A stretch of DNA of 64,000 nt from a virus. The position numbers and the translations under genes were made by a program. Shown here one piece after another: positions 49,573 to 57,972 of this stretch; position 1 is the first letter of the stretch; every line of letters begins with the position of its first letter. Below the pieces are notes generated by a model. The model searched no databases and had not been told where the DNA came from. It saw only the letters and a list, made by a program, of their open reading frames with translations. The stretch is from the IMG/VR virus record IMGVR_UViG_3300046507_000526, positions 1 to 64,000 of that record; one strand, 5' to 3'.

Positions 49573-50184
49573 ATGTCAGGGGTAGAAGAAAACCTTCGCG
49601 CCGATTGGAAAGACCGACTCGCAACGCTTCGGGGTCAGGTTCCTTCGGCCTTCGACGATGAGATTGGAGAAATTGGAGGATTTAAATCCATACGCAACAA
49701 TCGTCGAGGAAATAGTAGCACTAGACGGGTCATCGATCCGTTTGGAGAAGAAATCGTAGTAAAGGCAAGACGAAGAGACCGCAGTGGCAAGTCTGAGGAT
49801 GAGTGCCGGGGGGCCGAAACTTTGTTTCGTAAGATTCCTGAAGACATCGGAAGTTCAGCCACTGAAAATGCTATTGGCGAAGAAGAGGTTCCTATTATGA
49901 GTAAAAACTCAGACCAACCTTCGAACGATGAAAATCCGGAGAGGGATTATTCCTCAACCACCAGGAGTAGACGTAGTAAGGCTGAAGGCGAATTTCAGGA
50001 AGAATATGAGCAGAGTCCTGAAGAAATTGAAAAGAAACGTAAACTAGACTCTACGAATGCATCTATCAAAAGAGTCGTTAAGCTAGGTATACTTAGCATA
50101 GGTACGCTTGCAGTGATGTCCGGTGTTGCAGCCATCAGCATGGGACTGTTTGGAAAGCATAAGTCTAACATCATGAATATGTGA
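49573..50184 (+). CDS. Tail-anchored membrane protein, 203 aa
   Basis: Long charged, probably disordered soluble part (RRDRSGKSEDECRGAETLFR, many Ser/Glu/Arg), then a C-terminal hydrophobic helix VVKLGILSIGTLAVMSGVAA near 168-187 and KHKSNIMNM. Largest of the cluster and the last before a terminator. A role at the host inner membrane is inferred from topology only. Confidence 0.7.
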   Translation: MSGVEENLRADWKDRLATLRGQVPSAFDDEIGEIGGFKSIRNNRRGNSSTRRVIDPFGEEIVVKARRRDRSGKSEDECRGAETLFRKIPEDIGSSATENAIGEEEVPIMSKNSDQPSNDENPERDYSSTTRSRRSKAEGEFQEEYEQSPEEIEKKRKLDSTNASIKRVVKLGILSIGTLAVMSGVAAISMGLFGKHKSNIMNM

Positions 50185-50203
50185 TGTTACAATGAGAAGA
50201 TAG

Positions 50204-50230
50204 GGACCTGAGATACTTCAGGTCCTTTCC
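50204..50230 (+). terminator. Rho-independent terminator
   Basis: GGACCTGA (50204-50211), loop, TCAGGTCC (50218-50225), then TTTCCT. Between the 203-aa and 115-aa genes. Confidence 0.65.
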
Positions 50231-50251
50231 TACCTTAAACAGGATTTTTTT

Positions 50252-50599
50252 ATGTCTCTTAATGATTTCAGTTTTAAAAATACGCAGATCAAAGCTTACT
50301 TCGAAGGTTCTGACGAATACGTGCCTTCATCGGAATTGATTTATATTCATTCTCACCCATTAGTAAAACCTAATTTTTTAGATGAGATGGAATCCATCAT
50401 TCTGAAGACTGCCGCTCTGATAGAAAAGAAGAGTATACGAGGCGCAGTAATTGATAAACTTACGAATCTCACAATGCAATTCGGAGCAGAACTCCCAACT
50501 ATCAGTCAGGAGAACGCTCCGAAAATTTTAGGTCACTTACGTGATATCTACAAGCTTTGTACCGGGTTATTGAAAAACAACAACATCGTGTATTCGTAG
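50252..50599 (+). CDS. Hypothetical protein, 115 aa
   Basis: Helical protein (LDEMESIILKTAALIEKKSI, then NAPKILGHLRDIYKLCTGLL). No strong ribosome site is apparent (AGGA at a longish spacing). It overlaps the end of the convergent minus-strand 395-aa gene by 33 bases. Not recognised. Confidence 0.65.
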   Translation: MSLNDFSFKNTQIKAYFEGSDEYVPSSELIYIHSHPLVKPNFLDEMESIILKTAALIEKKSIRGAVIDKLTNLTMQFGAELPTISQENAPKILGHLRDIYKLCTGLLKNNNIVYS

Positions 50600-51754
50600 A
50601 TTACCAGTATTAGTATCTGCAACGTTAGCGCCAAGACGATTCAGGGTAAGGAAAAGCTTCTCGCAATTGATAGCCCAGTTGTTATTAACGAAGCCAGAAA
50701 ATGCTGTAGCCGGAATAATAGCAGTAGCAGTAGCGTAGGTTTGCATCGCATTCGCAGTTACGTTCATAGCTACAGTTTCGATTGAGGTATTAGTTAGACC
50801 TGTCGTAGTACTGGCTCCGACTCCTACTGCAAGATACGAAAGCTGAAGCGCGTAATTTCCGCCTGCTGTATCCCCTGAGAACGCAAGACGGAGTTTGACA
50901 GGCACATACGGATTCGTGTTCTGGCTACGCAAAGGAACTGGTACTGCAATTCCCTGGGTAGATCCGTCTGCAAACGAGAACGAAGGTATACCGGCAACGT
51001 TTACCTGCGTAGCAGATGCCGTCGTAAGTAGACTTGGACTCGTCGAATGATTTAGACCTTTGATTGCTGGTGCACTGGCTTGGGCATATACAGTAGGATT
51101 AGTTACACCGTACGTTACAACGATAGTGTAAAGTCCAAACCATCCTGGATCAATAGAAGGCTCAACTTGGGTACCGGTTGCTGCTTGAGTACCTGCCTTA
51201 AGTTGCAGCTTCAATTCTTTGTTAAGAAGCAAACATGGTAGGAACGTATTTGTCGAATCCAGGAATGATGCAGGCAGTCCTGATGAAGGCATATTGGCCG
51301 AAGAGATATCCGAAAATTGTGCTTCGATTACATATGCAATGGAAGTACCCGCATTGGACGGCGATACCAGGTTGAAACTTACTGGGGCAAATAAAAGTGC
51401 CTGTTTTACAATCGTTTGAGCAACAGTATCATTGGTAGCCTGAGCTTGATACACGGCACCAGGGTTGACAGTGATGATGTTAGAGCCTGGATAACTTACC
51501 GAAAGTCCAGACATGACGAACGAGTTATTCGCATTGGTGAATAGCTCTTGGTAAACCGATGAGATTGCAAGTTGATTGAGAAGAACCGCGCGTCTAGCCG
51601 AGTCTCCGCCGCCAGAGCTGATCGTGGTAATATTTTGGGCAAGATCCGTTAGCGGTCTGTTATCAACTGCGTAATGATACGGATCGAACTGAGTATAGTA
51701 ACGGACTTGTGCTAGGGAGTTACTATCCTGAGCGATGAAACCTGGTGTAGACAT
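50567..51754 (-). CDS. Baseplate/fibre structural protein, 395 aa
   Basis: Begins with the segment YYTQFDPYHYAVDNRPLTDL near 18-37, a DNRPL-type motif frequent in phage baseplate or fibre proteins. The rest is a Ser/Thr/Ala/Val beta-rich sequence (GLSVSYPGSNIITVNPGAVY, then LRIHDVVVFQ). Ends a separate minus-strand unit with its own late element at 51798. Confidence 0.7.
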   Translation of the reverse strand: MSTPGFIAQDSNSLAQVRYYTQFDPYHYAVDNRPLTDLAQNITTISSGGGDSARRAVLLNQLAISSVYQELFTNANNSFVMSGLSVSYPGSNIITVNPGAVYQAQATNDTVAQTIVKQALLFAPVSFNLVSPSNAGTSIAYVIEAQFSDISSANMPSSGLPASFLDSTNTFLPCLLLNKELKLQLKAGTQAATGTQVEPSIDPGWFGLYTIVVTYGVTNPTVYAQASAPAIKGLNHSTSPSLLTTASATQVNVAGIPSFSFADGSTQGIAVPVPLRSQNTNPYVPVKLRLAFSGDTAGGNYALQLSYLAVGVGASTTTGLTNTSIETVAMNVTANAMQTYATATAIIPATAFSGFVNNNWAINCEKLFLTLNRLGANVADTNTGNLRIHDVVVFQ

Positions 51755-51773
51755 ATGGGTTGAATTCCGATTT

Positions 51774-51795
51774 AAGTGTGGTACAATATCTGTGG
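51774..51795 (+). promoter_or_regulatory. Promoter-like element 14 (GGTACAAT variant)
   Basis: AAGTGTGGTACAATATCTGTGG, the same GGTACAA form as the element at 9281. About 36 bases before ATG 51830. Confidence 0.5.
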
Positions 51796-51797
51796 CT

Positions 51798-51805
51798 TAT
51801 TTTAC
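51798..51805 (-). promoter_or_regulatory. Late-type promoter element GTAAAATA (395-aa gene)
   Basis: GTAAAATAAGCC on the minus strand, 44 bases before ATG 51754. Confidence 0.45.
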
Positions 51806-51829
51806 AGCAATTATATTTCGACTTCAACA

Positions 51830-52294
51830 ATGAAACTTACAGACAAAGGAATTGTCTTCGGATACCACGGAGATACTATTACGCGGCGCTGGCCCTGGAA
51901 AGATCGTCATGGGTCTAAGTTTTTCAGCCAAGAATACTCTATGTATTTTAACGATTTCAACACTTACTGGAAGCATGTTGGGGTCGCACAGATTGCATTT
52001 TCTGGTCGAAGCGAGAAACTACAAGGCTTCACGTATGGAGAAATCATCGGCCAATGGGTCCAACTCAAGTATCCGTATGAAAGTATAGTGGTGTTAAAAG
52101 ATGTGAATGTGAGTGAGCGTGGTCTATCCTTCTGGGCAAGAATTCCTAAGGATAAAATCCAGCACATTCAAAAAGATATTATCGTTCTTCGTTGCGGAAG
52201 CAAAGAAAACGCATGTGAAATCGTAGATTCTATAGAACGTACTTTTGCAGAAGCGTTTGCTTTCTCAGGTGGAATACTTATTAACTATAACTAA
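51830..52294 (+). CDS. Hypothetical protein, 154 aa
   Basis: ATG 51830; an opening from GTG 51776 contains the promoter-like element. Mixed fold rich in aromatic residues (GYHGDTITRRWPWKDRHGSK, then YGEIIGQWVQLKYPYESIVV). It is followed after one base by the 96-aa gene. Not recognised. Confidence 0.7.
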   Translation: MKLTDKGIVFGYHGDTITRRWPWKDRHGSKFFSQEYSMYFNDFNTYWKHVGVAQIAFSGRSEKLQGFTYGEIIGQWVQLKYPYESIVVLKDVNVSERGLSFWARIPKDKIQHIQKDIIVLRCGSKENACEIVDSIERTFAEAFAFSGGILINYN

Positions 52295-52295
52295 T

Positions 52296-52586
52296 ATGAA
52301 AGGTTACGCTTTTTTAGACGTGGATTTCAGACTCCAGTACAGGAGCAAAGAATACATTGAGGTAGACAATCCCTTTTTCTGGCAACAGAACAAGTATGAT
52401 ATTCTCAATAAGTGGAAATTCGATACCGATGATCTGGATTCCATGTTTTTTATGTTTAGACAGATACGTGACGTTTTTCGAGGCAGCAAATTAAGCCAGG
52501 AAACGGTTAAGGACTTCTGCAAGATTATCGGTTTCGATATGAAGGTTTTAAAAGATGCGTATAAAATTCAACCAGAACAAGACTAA
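52296..52586 (+). CDS. Hypothetical protein, 96 aa
   Basis: ATG 52296 immediately follows the previous stop, giving MKGYAFLDVDFRLQYRSKEY. Asp/Phe/Lys-rich, alpha/beta. It overlaps the SNF2 helicase start by 32 bases, so the three genes form an operon. Confidence 0.65.
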   Translation: MKGYAFLDVDFRLQYRSKEYIEVDNPFFWQQNKYDILNKWKFDTDDLDSMFFMFRQIRDVFRGSKLSQETVKDFCKIIGFDMKVLKDAYKIQPEQD

Positions 52587-54357
52587 GGTATATTTCATCA
52601 ACGATGATATACAGGAGTATAAGTTCCTGTTCAACTATCCGGCCTTTCTTCGTGAAGGGCCTTATTTTTTCGTACCTGCTAAATGGGCAGTAGCACGTAA
52701 TGTGTTCAATCGCCTTAGACATGACGCCCCGAAAAAGACGAAATGGGCAATAGACAAGGATGTACATGAATTTCTTAATACGCAGCCCAAGCTTAAAGAG
52801 ATCCCTGAATCATTCAAGTTCTTCACAGAGCCTATGGATTTCCAACGCATTGCGCTTAGATTCATGTACACCGTTGGCAGTGGAGGTATTCTTCTCGATC
52901 CAGGTATGGGCAAATCCAAGGTAACTCTGGATTACATTGCATTACAGGGATTTAAAAGGGTAATGATTGTTTGTCCTAAACCGTTGCTATTCGTTTGGGA
53001 AGATGAAATTGGAATTCATAGACCAGACCTTAGCTTCCATACGGTAAAAACCACTGACTGGGAAAAAGAGAAAGTGGGGATTATGTCCAAGCAGGTTACG
53101 ATAATAAACTACAACAAAGCAATCACCTTCGCAGAGGAATTAGCTGAGGTTGGATACGAGTATATCCATCTTGACGAGTTTCTAATTAAAGATCCTAAAA
53201 CGGATCGTACAAAAATACTGACAAAGTTAGCATTGAAAATCCCTTATAGATCTGGGGGATCGGGAACTCTTATTAATAATAGCATTATGGATGTGTATTG
53301 CCCGGTTAGGTATCTGGAGCCTTCCCTGGTAGGTTTGAATTATAAGAACTTCCTGGATCGTCATGCTGTAAAGAAACTGATGACACGGGGGGAAGGTGCA
53401 TCTGTGCAGCAAATTGTTGCTTTTAAAGGAATGGATATTGCTAGATCCGTTCTTGAGTCATGCTCGATAGTTATGACAAAAGAAGAATGGCTTAAAGGTA
53501 AGATTCCTGAAAAGAGATTCCATGATATATACGTAACTCCTTCCCAAACTCAAAAGGAATTAATCGATTCTTTGACTCGTAACTATATTGCAGAATACAA
53601 AGGCGAGTTTATAGAAATAGATAATCCTCTTGTTATGCTGAGTAAACTTTATCAGATTTCAAATGGATTTCTATATAAGGCTGATAAAGAAGAAACTGGA
53701 ATGAAGGAGTCTGATGCAATGGCTGTTAATGATCTGGATGATTTGCTTCAAAATACAGATCGTAAAAGACGTCCCAAACGTAAAACGCTGCTGTTCGATG
53801 AACAGCCAAAGATCGAAGCTCTACGTGAACTGGTCTGTAACAAGATCCCTGAACGCAAAGCAATTATATGGTTTAATATGTCAGCCGAATTTGAACTGAT
53901 TAAAACCTTGTTGGAGAAAGAAGGTAAGAAATATGAAAGTATTAGGGGCGGGGAAGCGAATATCGGCAAGAAGGTTAGACAGTTTAATGCTGATCCTTCG
54001 ATACAGTATCTGGTTTGTCAAGCCAAGGCTGTCAATTACGGAATTACAGTACTTGGAACGACGATTGAAAAACTCGAAGAAGAAGATAATGAATTTGAAA
54101 TAATGCCAAATATCAATCCTGAGGTTCATACCGAGATATTCTACAGTATGAATTTCAGCTTGGAAGTATATCTACAACAGCAAGACCGTATTCACCGTAT
54201 AGGTCAAAAACATGTATGCGATTATTATAGGATTTTCCTTAATACCTCAATTGAGCATCAGATTCGTAAAGCGGCTATTGAGAAAATGACCATCAGAGAA
54301 GAGATGCTTATTGACATTGCGCATAAACTTCGAGAATCAGATGGTAATTTGGTATAA
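52555..54357 (+). CDS. SNF2-family helicase-like ATPase, 600 aa
   Basis: N-terminal ~90 residues resemble a HARP/substrate module; then FQRIALRFMYTVGSGGILLD near 98-117 and Walker A DPGMGKSKVTL near 117-127, VCPKPLLFVWEDEI near 141, and LDEFLIKDPKTDRTKI near 206 (Walker B written LDEF instead of DEAH). GSGTLINNS is motif III. The C-terminal motif VI is QQQDRIHRIGQKHVCDYYR near 540-558. Not tagged, unlike the SNF2 protein at 34635. Likely remodels DNA or displaces protein during replication or repair. Confidence 0.9.
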   Translation: MRIKFNQNKTKVYFINDDIQEYKFLFNYPAFLREGPYFFVPAKWAVARNVFNRLRHDAPKKTKWAIDKDVHEFLNTQPKLKEIPESFKFFTEPMDFQRIALRFMYTVGSGGILLDPGMGKSKVTLDYIALQGFKRVMIVCPKPLLFVWEDEIGIHRPDLSFHTVKTTDWEKEKVGIMSKQVTIINYNKAITFAEELAEVGYEYIHLDEFLIKDPKTDRTKILTKLALKIPYRSGGSGTLINNSIMDVYCPVRYLEPSLVGLNYKNFLDRHAVKKLMTRGEGASVQQIVAFKGMDIARSVLESCSIVMTKEEWLKGKIPEKRFHDIYVTPSQTQKELIDSLTRNYIAEYKGEFIEIDNPLVMLSKLYQISNGFLYKADKEETGMKESDAMAVNDLDDLLQNTDRKRRPKRKTLLFDEQPKIEALRELVCNKIPERKAIIWFNMSAEFELIKTLLEKEGKKYESIRGGEANIGKKVRQFNADPSIQYLVCQAKAVNYGITVLGTTIEKLEEEDNEFEIMPNINPEVHTEIFYSMNFSLEVYLQQQDRIHRIGQKHVCDYYRIFLNTSIEHQIRKAAIEKMTIREEMLIDIAHKLRESDGNLV

Positions 54358-54368
54358 GAGTATTGGGT
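54346..54368 (+). promoter_or_regulatory. Phage promoter element 15 (GGTATAAG class)
   Basis: AATTTGGTATAAG followed by AGTATTGGGTA, overlapping the helicase stop. Confidence 0.75.
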
Positions 54369-54399
54369 AAAACTGTAACTTTTACAGGGCTAAAAGGAA

Positions 54400-54681
54400 A
54401 TGTGGATTTGTAAATTCTGTATTGTGCGCATGAAGAAGAAGGTTCCTGAGGTACTGACCTTTAATGCGTGCGGACAGTGCTTTAACCCGATGGCGGAATG
54501 TGCTGAAGAGTCAGCTCTTTTCAATATTGGATCCTCAAATTGGCATAAGCATACTGAGGAAAACAACCATTCTTCTAGCCCTGCGGATCTTCCGATTCCG
54601 GAGAATGGATTATACCTCTGGCTCAGGCCAATAACTCAAACCAGCAGTAAGACCGACTTAAAAGGCGCTAGCAATGAATAA
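54400..54681 (+). CDS. Small zinc-ribbon protein, 93 aa
   Basis: Two Cys pairs, CKFC at 4-7 and CGQC near 24-27, suggest a zinc ribbon; both are kept only with ATG 54400 as start. The ribosome site is close. C-terminal half is Ser/Pro/His-rich and flexible. Overlaps the next gene by 8 bases. Function unknown; possible nucleic-acid or protein binder. Confidence 0.65.
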   Translation: MWICKFCIVRMKKKVPEVLTFNACGQCFNPMAECAEESALFNIGSSNWHKHTEENNHSSSPADLPIPENGLYLWLRPITQTSSKTDLKGASNE

Positions 54682-55315
54682 CGCAGAAATGAAACACATT
54701 TTCAACGAAGAAGCTATCAACAACGCTGTCAATGCGGCAGTCGTGGGTTGGATGGCAAAGAACCCGACGCATACGTCTGAAGAACGTGCTGCAGTATCCG
54801 ACAGCATCCGTGCAAACATCCTCTCCTCGCGGACCAAGGACAAGTTCCTGAATTCCAAAGCGAATCGCTCGGCTCGGCGTGCACATGTCGCTGAAGAAGT
54901 GGCGAAGCATGGTCTGCAGTTCACGACGGCAACGGATCTGGCCGAAGTCGACGACACGTTCCGATTCACGGACGAAGAAAGTCGTGGTATTCCGCTCCTG
55001 TCGATACTCATCGAAGAGTTCGTCAACAGTTTCGGAATGACGAAACAAGTCGAACGTGCAGTGACGTTCTGCTTCAAGGCCGAAGAAATCGGTTACGGCC
55101 ACATCGGCATCAAGGTTGCAATGTCCTTCCAGAATCCGGCGGATGAACCGGACTCGCTGGTGGCACGAGAATACGCCTTGTCCAGGTTCCTGGATGGCAA
55201 GTTCGTCGAAGTTGCAGTACCGAAGCTAGCCGTCGAAAAGCTCGGCCTCAATCGCGTTATCCGTGAATGTCTGAATTCCGACGTTCCGGCGCGGTACATA
55301 GCGAAGTATCTGTAA
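54674..55315 (+). CDS. Hypothetical GC-rich protein, 213 aa
   Basis: Helical N-terminal half (INNAVNAAVVGWMAKNPTHT, Arg/Ala-rich), C-terminal half mixed. Third codon positions are clearly more G/C-rich than in the flanking helicase or lipase genes, as in the next genes, hinting at recent acquisition or selection for high expression. No family recognised. Confidence 0.7.
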   Translation: MNNAEMKHIFNEEAINNAVNAAVVGWMAKNPTHTSEERAAVSDSIRANILSSRTKDKFLNSKANRSARRAHVAEEVAKHGLQFTTATDLAEVDDTFRFTDEESRGIPLLSILIEEFVNSFGMTKQVERAVTFCFKAEEIGYGHIGIKVAMSFQNPADEPDSLVAREYALSRFLDGKFVEVAVPKLAVEKLGLNRVIRECLNSDVPARYIAKYL

Positions 55316-55392
55316 CAAAGTTTCGGGGGCGGGGAGACCAAAATTCCCCTCCGAATTGCTCTACGGGACCGCCAATCCAATAAGAGTGTAGT

Positions 55393-55415
55393 TTCCTGGC
55401 ATAATAACCTTGTAG
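55393..55415 (+). promoter_or_regulatory. Promoter-like element 16 (GGCATAAT variant)
   Basis: TTCCTGGCATAATAACCTTGTAG keeps TGG-ATAA and TTGTA with the usual spacing. It precedes the secreted protein at 55447. Confidence 0.45.
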
Positions 55416-55446
55416 TAAAAACCAAACCTTTCTCAGGAGAAGCACC

Positions 55447-55983
55447 ATGCGTAAATTCAACAAGTTCGTAGCAGCAATCGCTCTGGCATTCGGCGCAACG
55501 GCAGCAATGGCAAATCCGGTCGGCGATCACGGCAATCAGGTCGCTGGTGGTTCGGTGTCGGGCGGCCTGTCCGTCGGCGGCGAATACACCCTGGGCACCG
55601 TGTCGGGCGCAGTTTCGGCAAACAGCTCGACGTCGGGCAACGCAGTGTCGGCAACCCGTGTGAACGGAAACGGCTACAGCGCTCAGCAAACGACGTCGGT
55701 TGGCGTGGGTTCGGCTACCGCTGGCATCAACGTGACGCCGACTTCGGTGACGACCGTGACCGGTCAAACCGCATCGTCCAACGTGGTGTCGGTCGGCGTG
55801 TCGAACGGCAATACCCCGGCAACGGATAGCAGCGGCCTGATCGTCAACGGCACCGCTGGCGTGGCACAAGTCACGAACAACGCTGCAGCCACGGCAACGC
55901 AGACGTTCGTCGGCGCAACGGGTCAGCTGGGCATTGCTGGCACCGCTGGCTATCAGGCAACCGGCGCTCTCGCAGGCTGGTAA
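55447..55983 (+). CDS. Secreted low-complexity Gly/Ser/Thr/Val protein, 178 aa
   Basis: Ribosome site CAGGAGA. Clear signal peptide: MRKFNKFVAAIALAFGATAA then MA before NPVGDHGNQ. The mature part is nearly free of charged residues and made of short Gly/Ser/Thr/Val/Asn repeats (GGSVSGGLSVGGEYTLGTVS), as in fibre or amyloid-forming extracellular proteins. High GC. A secreted phage protein of this sort is unusual: it might alter the host surface or block superinfection. Confidence 0.75.
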   Translation: MRKFNKFVAAIALAFGATAAMANPVGDHGNQVAGGSVSGGLSVGGEYTLGTVSGAVSANSSTSGNAVSATRVNGNGYSAQQTTSVGVGSATAGINVTPTSVTTVTGQTASSNVVSVGVSNGNTPATDSSGLIVNGTAGVAQVTNNAAATATQTFVGATGQLGIAGTAGYQATGALAGW

Positions 55984-56012
55984 GCAGGGCAGTAGGCAAG
56001 TAAGGACCAGGC

Positions 56013-56036
56013 GGATCGGGGAACTGATCCGTCTTT
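56013..56036 (+). terminator. Possible weak terminator
   Basis: GCGGATC and GATCCGT flank an 8-base loop, followed by CTTTC. It lies between the two secreted-protein genes. Confidence 0.4.
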
Positions 56037-56065
56037 CATAACAACAAGCTTGGGGTAGTGAAATC

Positions 56066-56761
56066 ATGAACAAGAAAATCATTGTTGCTTTGGGCATTGC
56101 TCTGAGCTTTGCTGTCAGCGGTGCATATGCACAAATCAGCGCAGGTTCCACGAGCACCAACACCAATGGTTCGCAAAGCACTTCTGCGAATCAAGGTGTG
56201 AATCAAGGTATTACGTTTAATTCGGTTACGCCGACTGAAACGACGGTTCACGAACACATCAGTGGCATCACGGGCTCCAACCAGTCCATCGGTCTGAGCG
56301 GTTACGCTGGCTCGTTTTCTCCCAATTACTGCGGTGGTACAGCACAAGCGGGGGTGAGCGCCCCGTACGTTACCATCGCTGCAGGTAAGCCGGTTCTTGG
56401 CGAACCCGGCGTCGCCTGTGTCACGGAAGTGGCATCGGTCCATACGATGGAATTTTCGGCCACGTATGGCACAGCCGCTGCAAAGGCCGCTCAAGCTGGA
56501 AATAGTGAATTGGCCAAGCAGTATGCGGATATGTCCGGTAAGCTTGCAAACGCTGCTGTGAACATGCAGTGCAGCGTTTCGGACATCGTTCGTAAAAGCA
56601 TGCGTGATGCTGGTATCAATTGTCCGCTGTCGGATGCTGAGAAATCGGCAAAGTCGGCTGCGGATGCAGAGCTGGTCAAGAAGGAAGTTGTTGCACGAGG
56701 CGAGTCCCTGGACCCGTTCGTGCGTCGTCGTGAAGGCCTGCCTGTACTGGCAGCGCAATAA
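56066..56761 (+). CDS. Secreted protein with conserved Cys, 231 aa
   Basis: Signal peptide MNKKIIVALGIALSFAVSGA ending YAQ. The mature part starts Ser/Thr/Asn/Gly-rich, then a region with four Cys (NYCGG, VACVTE, MQCSV, NCPLS), which could form two disulfides in the periplasm, and a helical Ala/Lys tail. GC-rich like its neighbour. No family recognised. Confidence 0.75.
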   Translation: MNKKIIVALGIALSFAVSGAYAQISAGSTSTNTNGSQSTSANQGVNQGITFNSVTPTETTVHEHISGITGSNQSIGLSGYAGSFSPNYCGGTAQAGVSAPYVTIAAGKPVLGEPGVACVTEVASVHTMEFSATYGTAAAKAAQAGNSELAKQYADMSGKLANAAVNMQCSVSDIVRKSMRDAGINCPLSDAEKSAKSAADAELVKKEVVARGESLDPFVRRREGLPVLAAQ

Positions 56762-56836
56762 CAGGGCTAGGGCAGGATACATAAGAACTTCTGCCCTGTT
56801 CTGAATTCTAATATAACTTGTCAAAGGTAATCGACC

Positions 56837-57190
56837 ATGAAAATTCTGAATCTGTTTTCCCGTAAGAACAATCTCATCGAAGACGGCGTAGTTCTCGACA
56901 AGCAATTCAAACCCAGTCTGCCGCTGGACATCTACCAAGAACTTCCCCCGATGCCGATCAGCAAGGTCGGACCGAACGGCGAAGGCCTCTTCAAGATGAT
57001 CGCCGACGCATATCCCGAGGGCGTGCTCTATCCGCAAGCTCGGGAAAATCGTATCAAGTTGTATCAAGCAATTCACTTCCTTCGTACGACAAGTTCCACA
57101 CCGTGGGTGTACGACGTGGAAGAACCTGCCTATGTAGCTAAGGTACCTTTGCTTACACGTGTTGCACGCACGCAACACATGGTGCACTGA
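56837..57190 (+). CDS. Hypothetical protein, 117 aa
   Basis: Starts MKILNLFSRKNNLIEDGVVL, Pro-rich middle (SLPLDIYQELPPMPISKVGP), then helical and Thr/Arg-rich. No signal peptide. GC-rich codon use continues. Preceded by a hairpin (GGGCAG/CTGCCC, 56770-56796) and followed by a terminator. Confidence 0.65.
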   Translation: MKILNLFSRKNNLIEDGVVLDKQFKPSLPLDIYQELPPMPISKVGPNGEGLFKMIADAYPEGVLYPQARENRIKLYQAIHFLRTTSSTPWVYDVEEPAYVAKVPLLTRVARTQHMVH

Positions 57191-57221
57191 AGCAGGGTGA
57201 ATGGGTTAAACTCATTCAAAG

Positions 57222-57253
57222 GGCTCTCGACGTAAGTCGCCGAGCCTTTTTTT
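57222..57253 (+). terminator. Rho-independent terminator
   Basis: GGCTC..CGAGCC stem with inner CGAC/GTCG pairing, then seven T (57247-57253). It ends the GC-rich unit. Confidence 0.85.
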
Positions 57254-57276
57254 ATTCACTTATGGAGGTTTACCTA

Positions 57277-57930
57277 ATGGCTTACATCCGACGATGGGTA
57301 GGTGTTTTCTCTGCACTAGTAGTATCGGTGCTACTCTCGGCGTGCGGCTCACAAGAAGTCAAACTTGATACTCAAATCAAAACGCCTGTTTTATCAACAA
57401 CCCCTCTCAGCAGTTCAACCGACGTAATAACCGTTTTCCAGCAGCAAAACTTCTCCTTGACGGGACTTGGGAATCTTCCAGATCCTACTTTTGAAGAAGA
57501 TCAACATACGTTACGCTTGATCCAATTTGTTGCAAGTAGATTCAATAAGCCGGAATCGCTCATCTCAAAGATAGTTCATTATGCGCAGAAATACGCACGA
57601 GATGATTTTCCGAAAACGGAAGACATCCTCGCTATCATAGCGGTGGAGTCTACTTACAACACTAACGCACGTCATCGGGGCTCATGGGGCTTGATGCAAA
57701 TAGAAGCCAAATCTCACCGGAGTAAGTATTCTGGTGGAAATTTGACAAGCATCGATACGAATATTCGTGTCGGTTCAGAGATACTGAATGAATACTATGT
57801 CTCAACGGGATCCAGATCGAATGCGATCATGGCATACAACGTTGGCATAGGAAGCTTTCTAAAGGGTCGACGGCCTCACGAGTACCTGAGTAAGGTAAAC
57901 CGTGAACGGGACGCTCTAAGACGCATCTGA
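57277..57930 (+). CDS. Lipoprotein lytic transglycosylase, 217 aa
   Basis: ATG 57277 has GGAGG upstream. N-terminal signal with lipobox LLSAC (Cys 23) indicates a lipoprotein. Catalytic domain: ILAIIAVESTYNTNARHRGS near 113-132 (catalytic Glu), WGLMQIEAKSH near 133-143, then NEYYVSTGSRSNAIMAYNVG. It cleaves peptidoglycan from the periplasmic side. Membrane anchoring differs from a typical endolysin, suggesting wall remodelling, lysis help or superinfection exclusion. Confidence 0.85.
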   Translation: MAYIRRWVGVFSALVVSVLLSACGSQEVKLDTQIKTPVLSTTPLSSSTDVITVFQQQNFSLTGLGNLPDPTFEEDQHTLRLIQFVASRFNKPESLISKIVHYAQKYARDDFPKTEDILAIIAVESTYNTNARHRGSWGLMQIEAKSHRSKYSGGNLTSIDTNIRVGSEILNEYYVSTGSRSNAIMAYNVGIGSFLKGRRPHEYLSKVNRERDALRRI

Positions 57931-57949
57931 CGTCAATACGGCTACCCTG

Positions 57950-57972
57950 ACTTGGTATAAGAGTATTGGGTA
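57950..57972 (+). promoter_or_regulatory. Phage promoter element 17 (GGTATAAG class)
   Basis: ACTTGGTATAAG followed by AGTATTGGGTA, nearly identical downstream to element 15 at 54346. Confidence 0.75.

Noticed and set aside
55093-56181. Long minus-strand ORF (362 aa) opposite the GC-rich genes
   Set aside because: Cys/Arg/His-rich shadow of the GC-rich plus-strand genes; no ribosome site and no plausible domains.
56036-57187. Long minus-strand ORF (383 aa)
   Set aside because: Antisense shadow of the signal-peptide protein and the 117-aa gene, which have clear starts and signal sequences.
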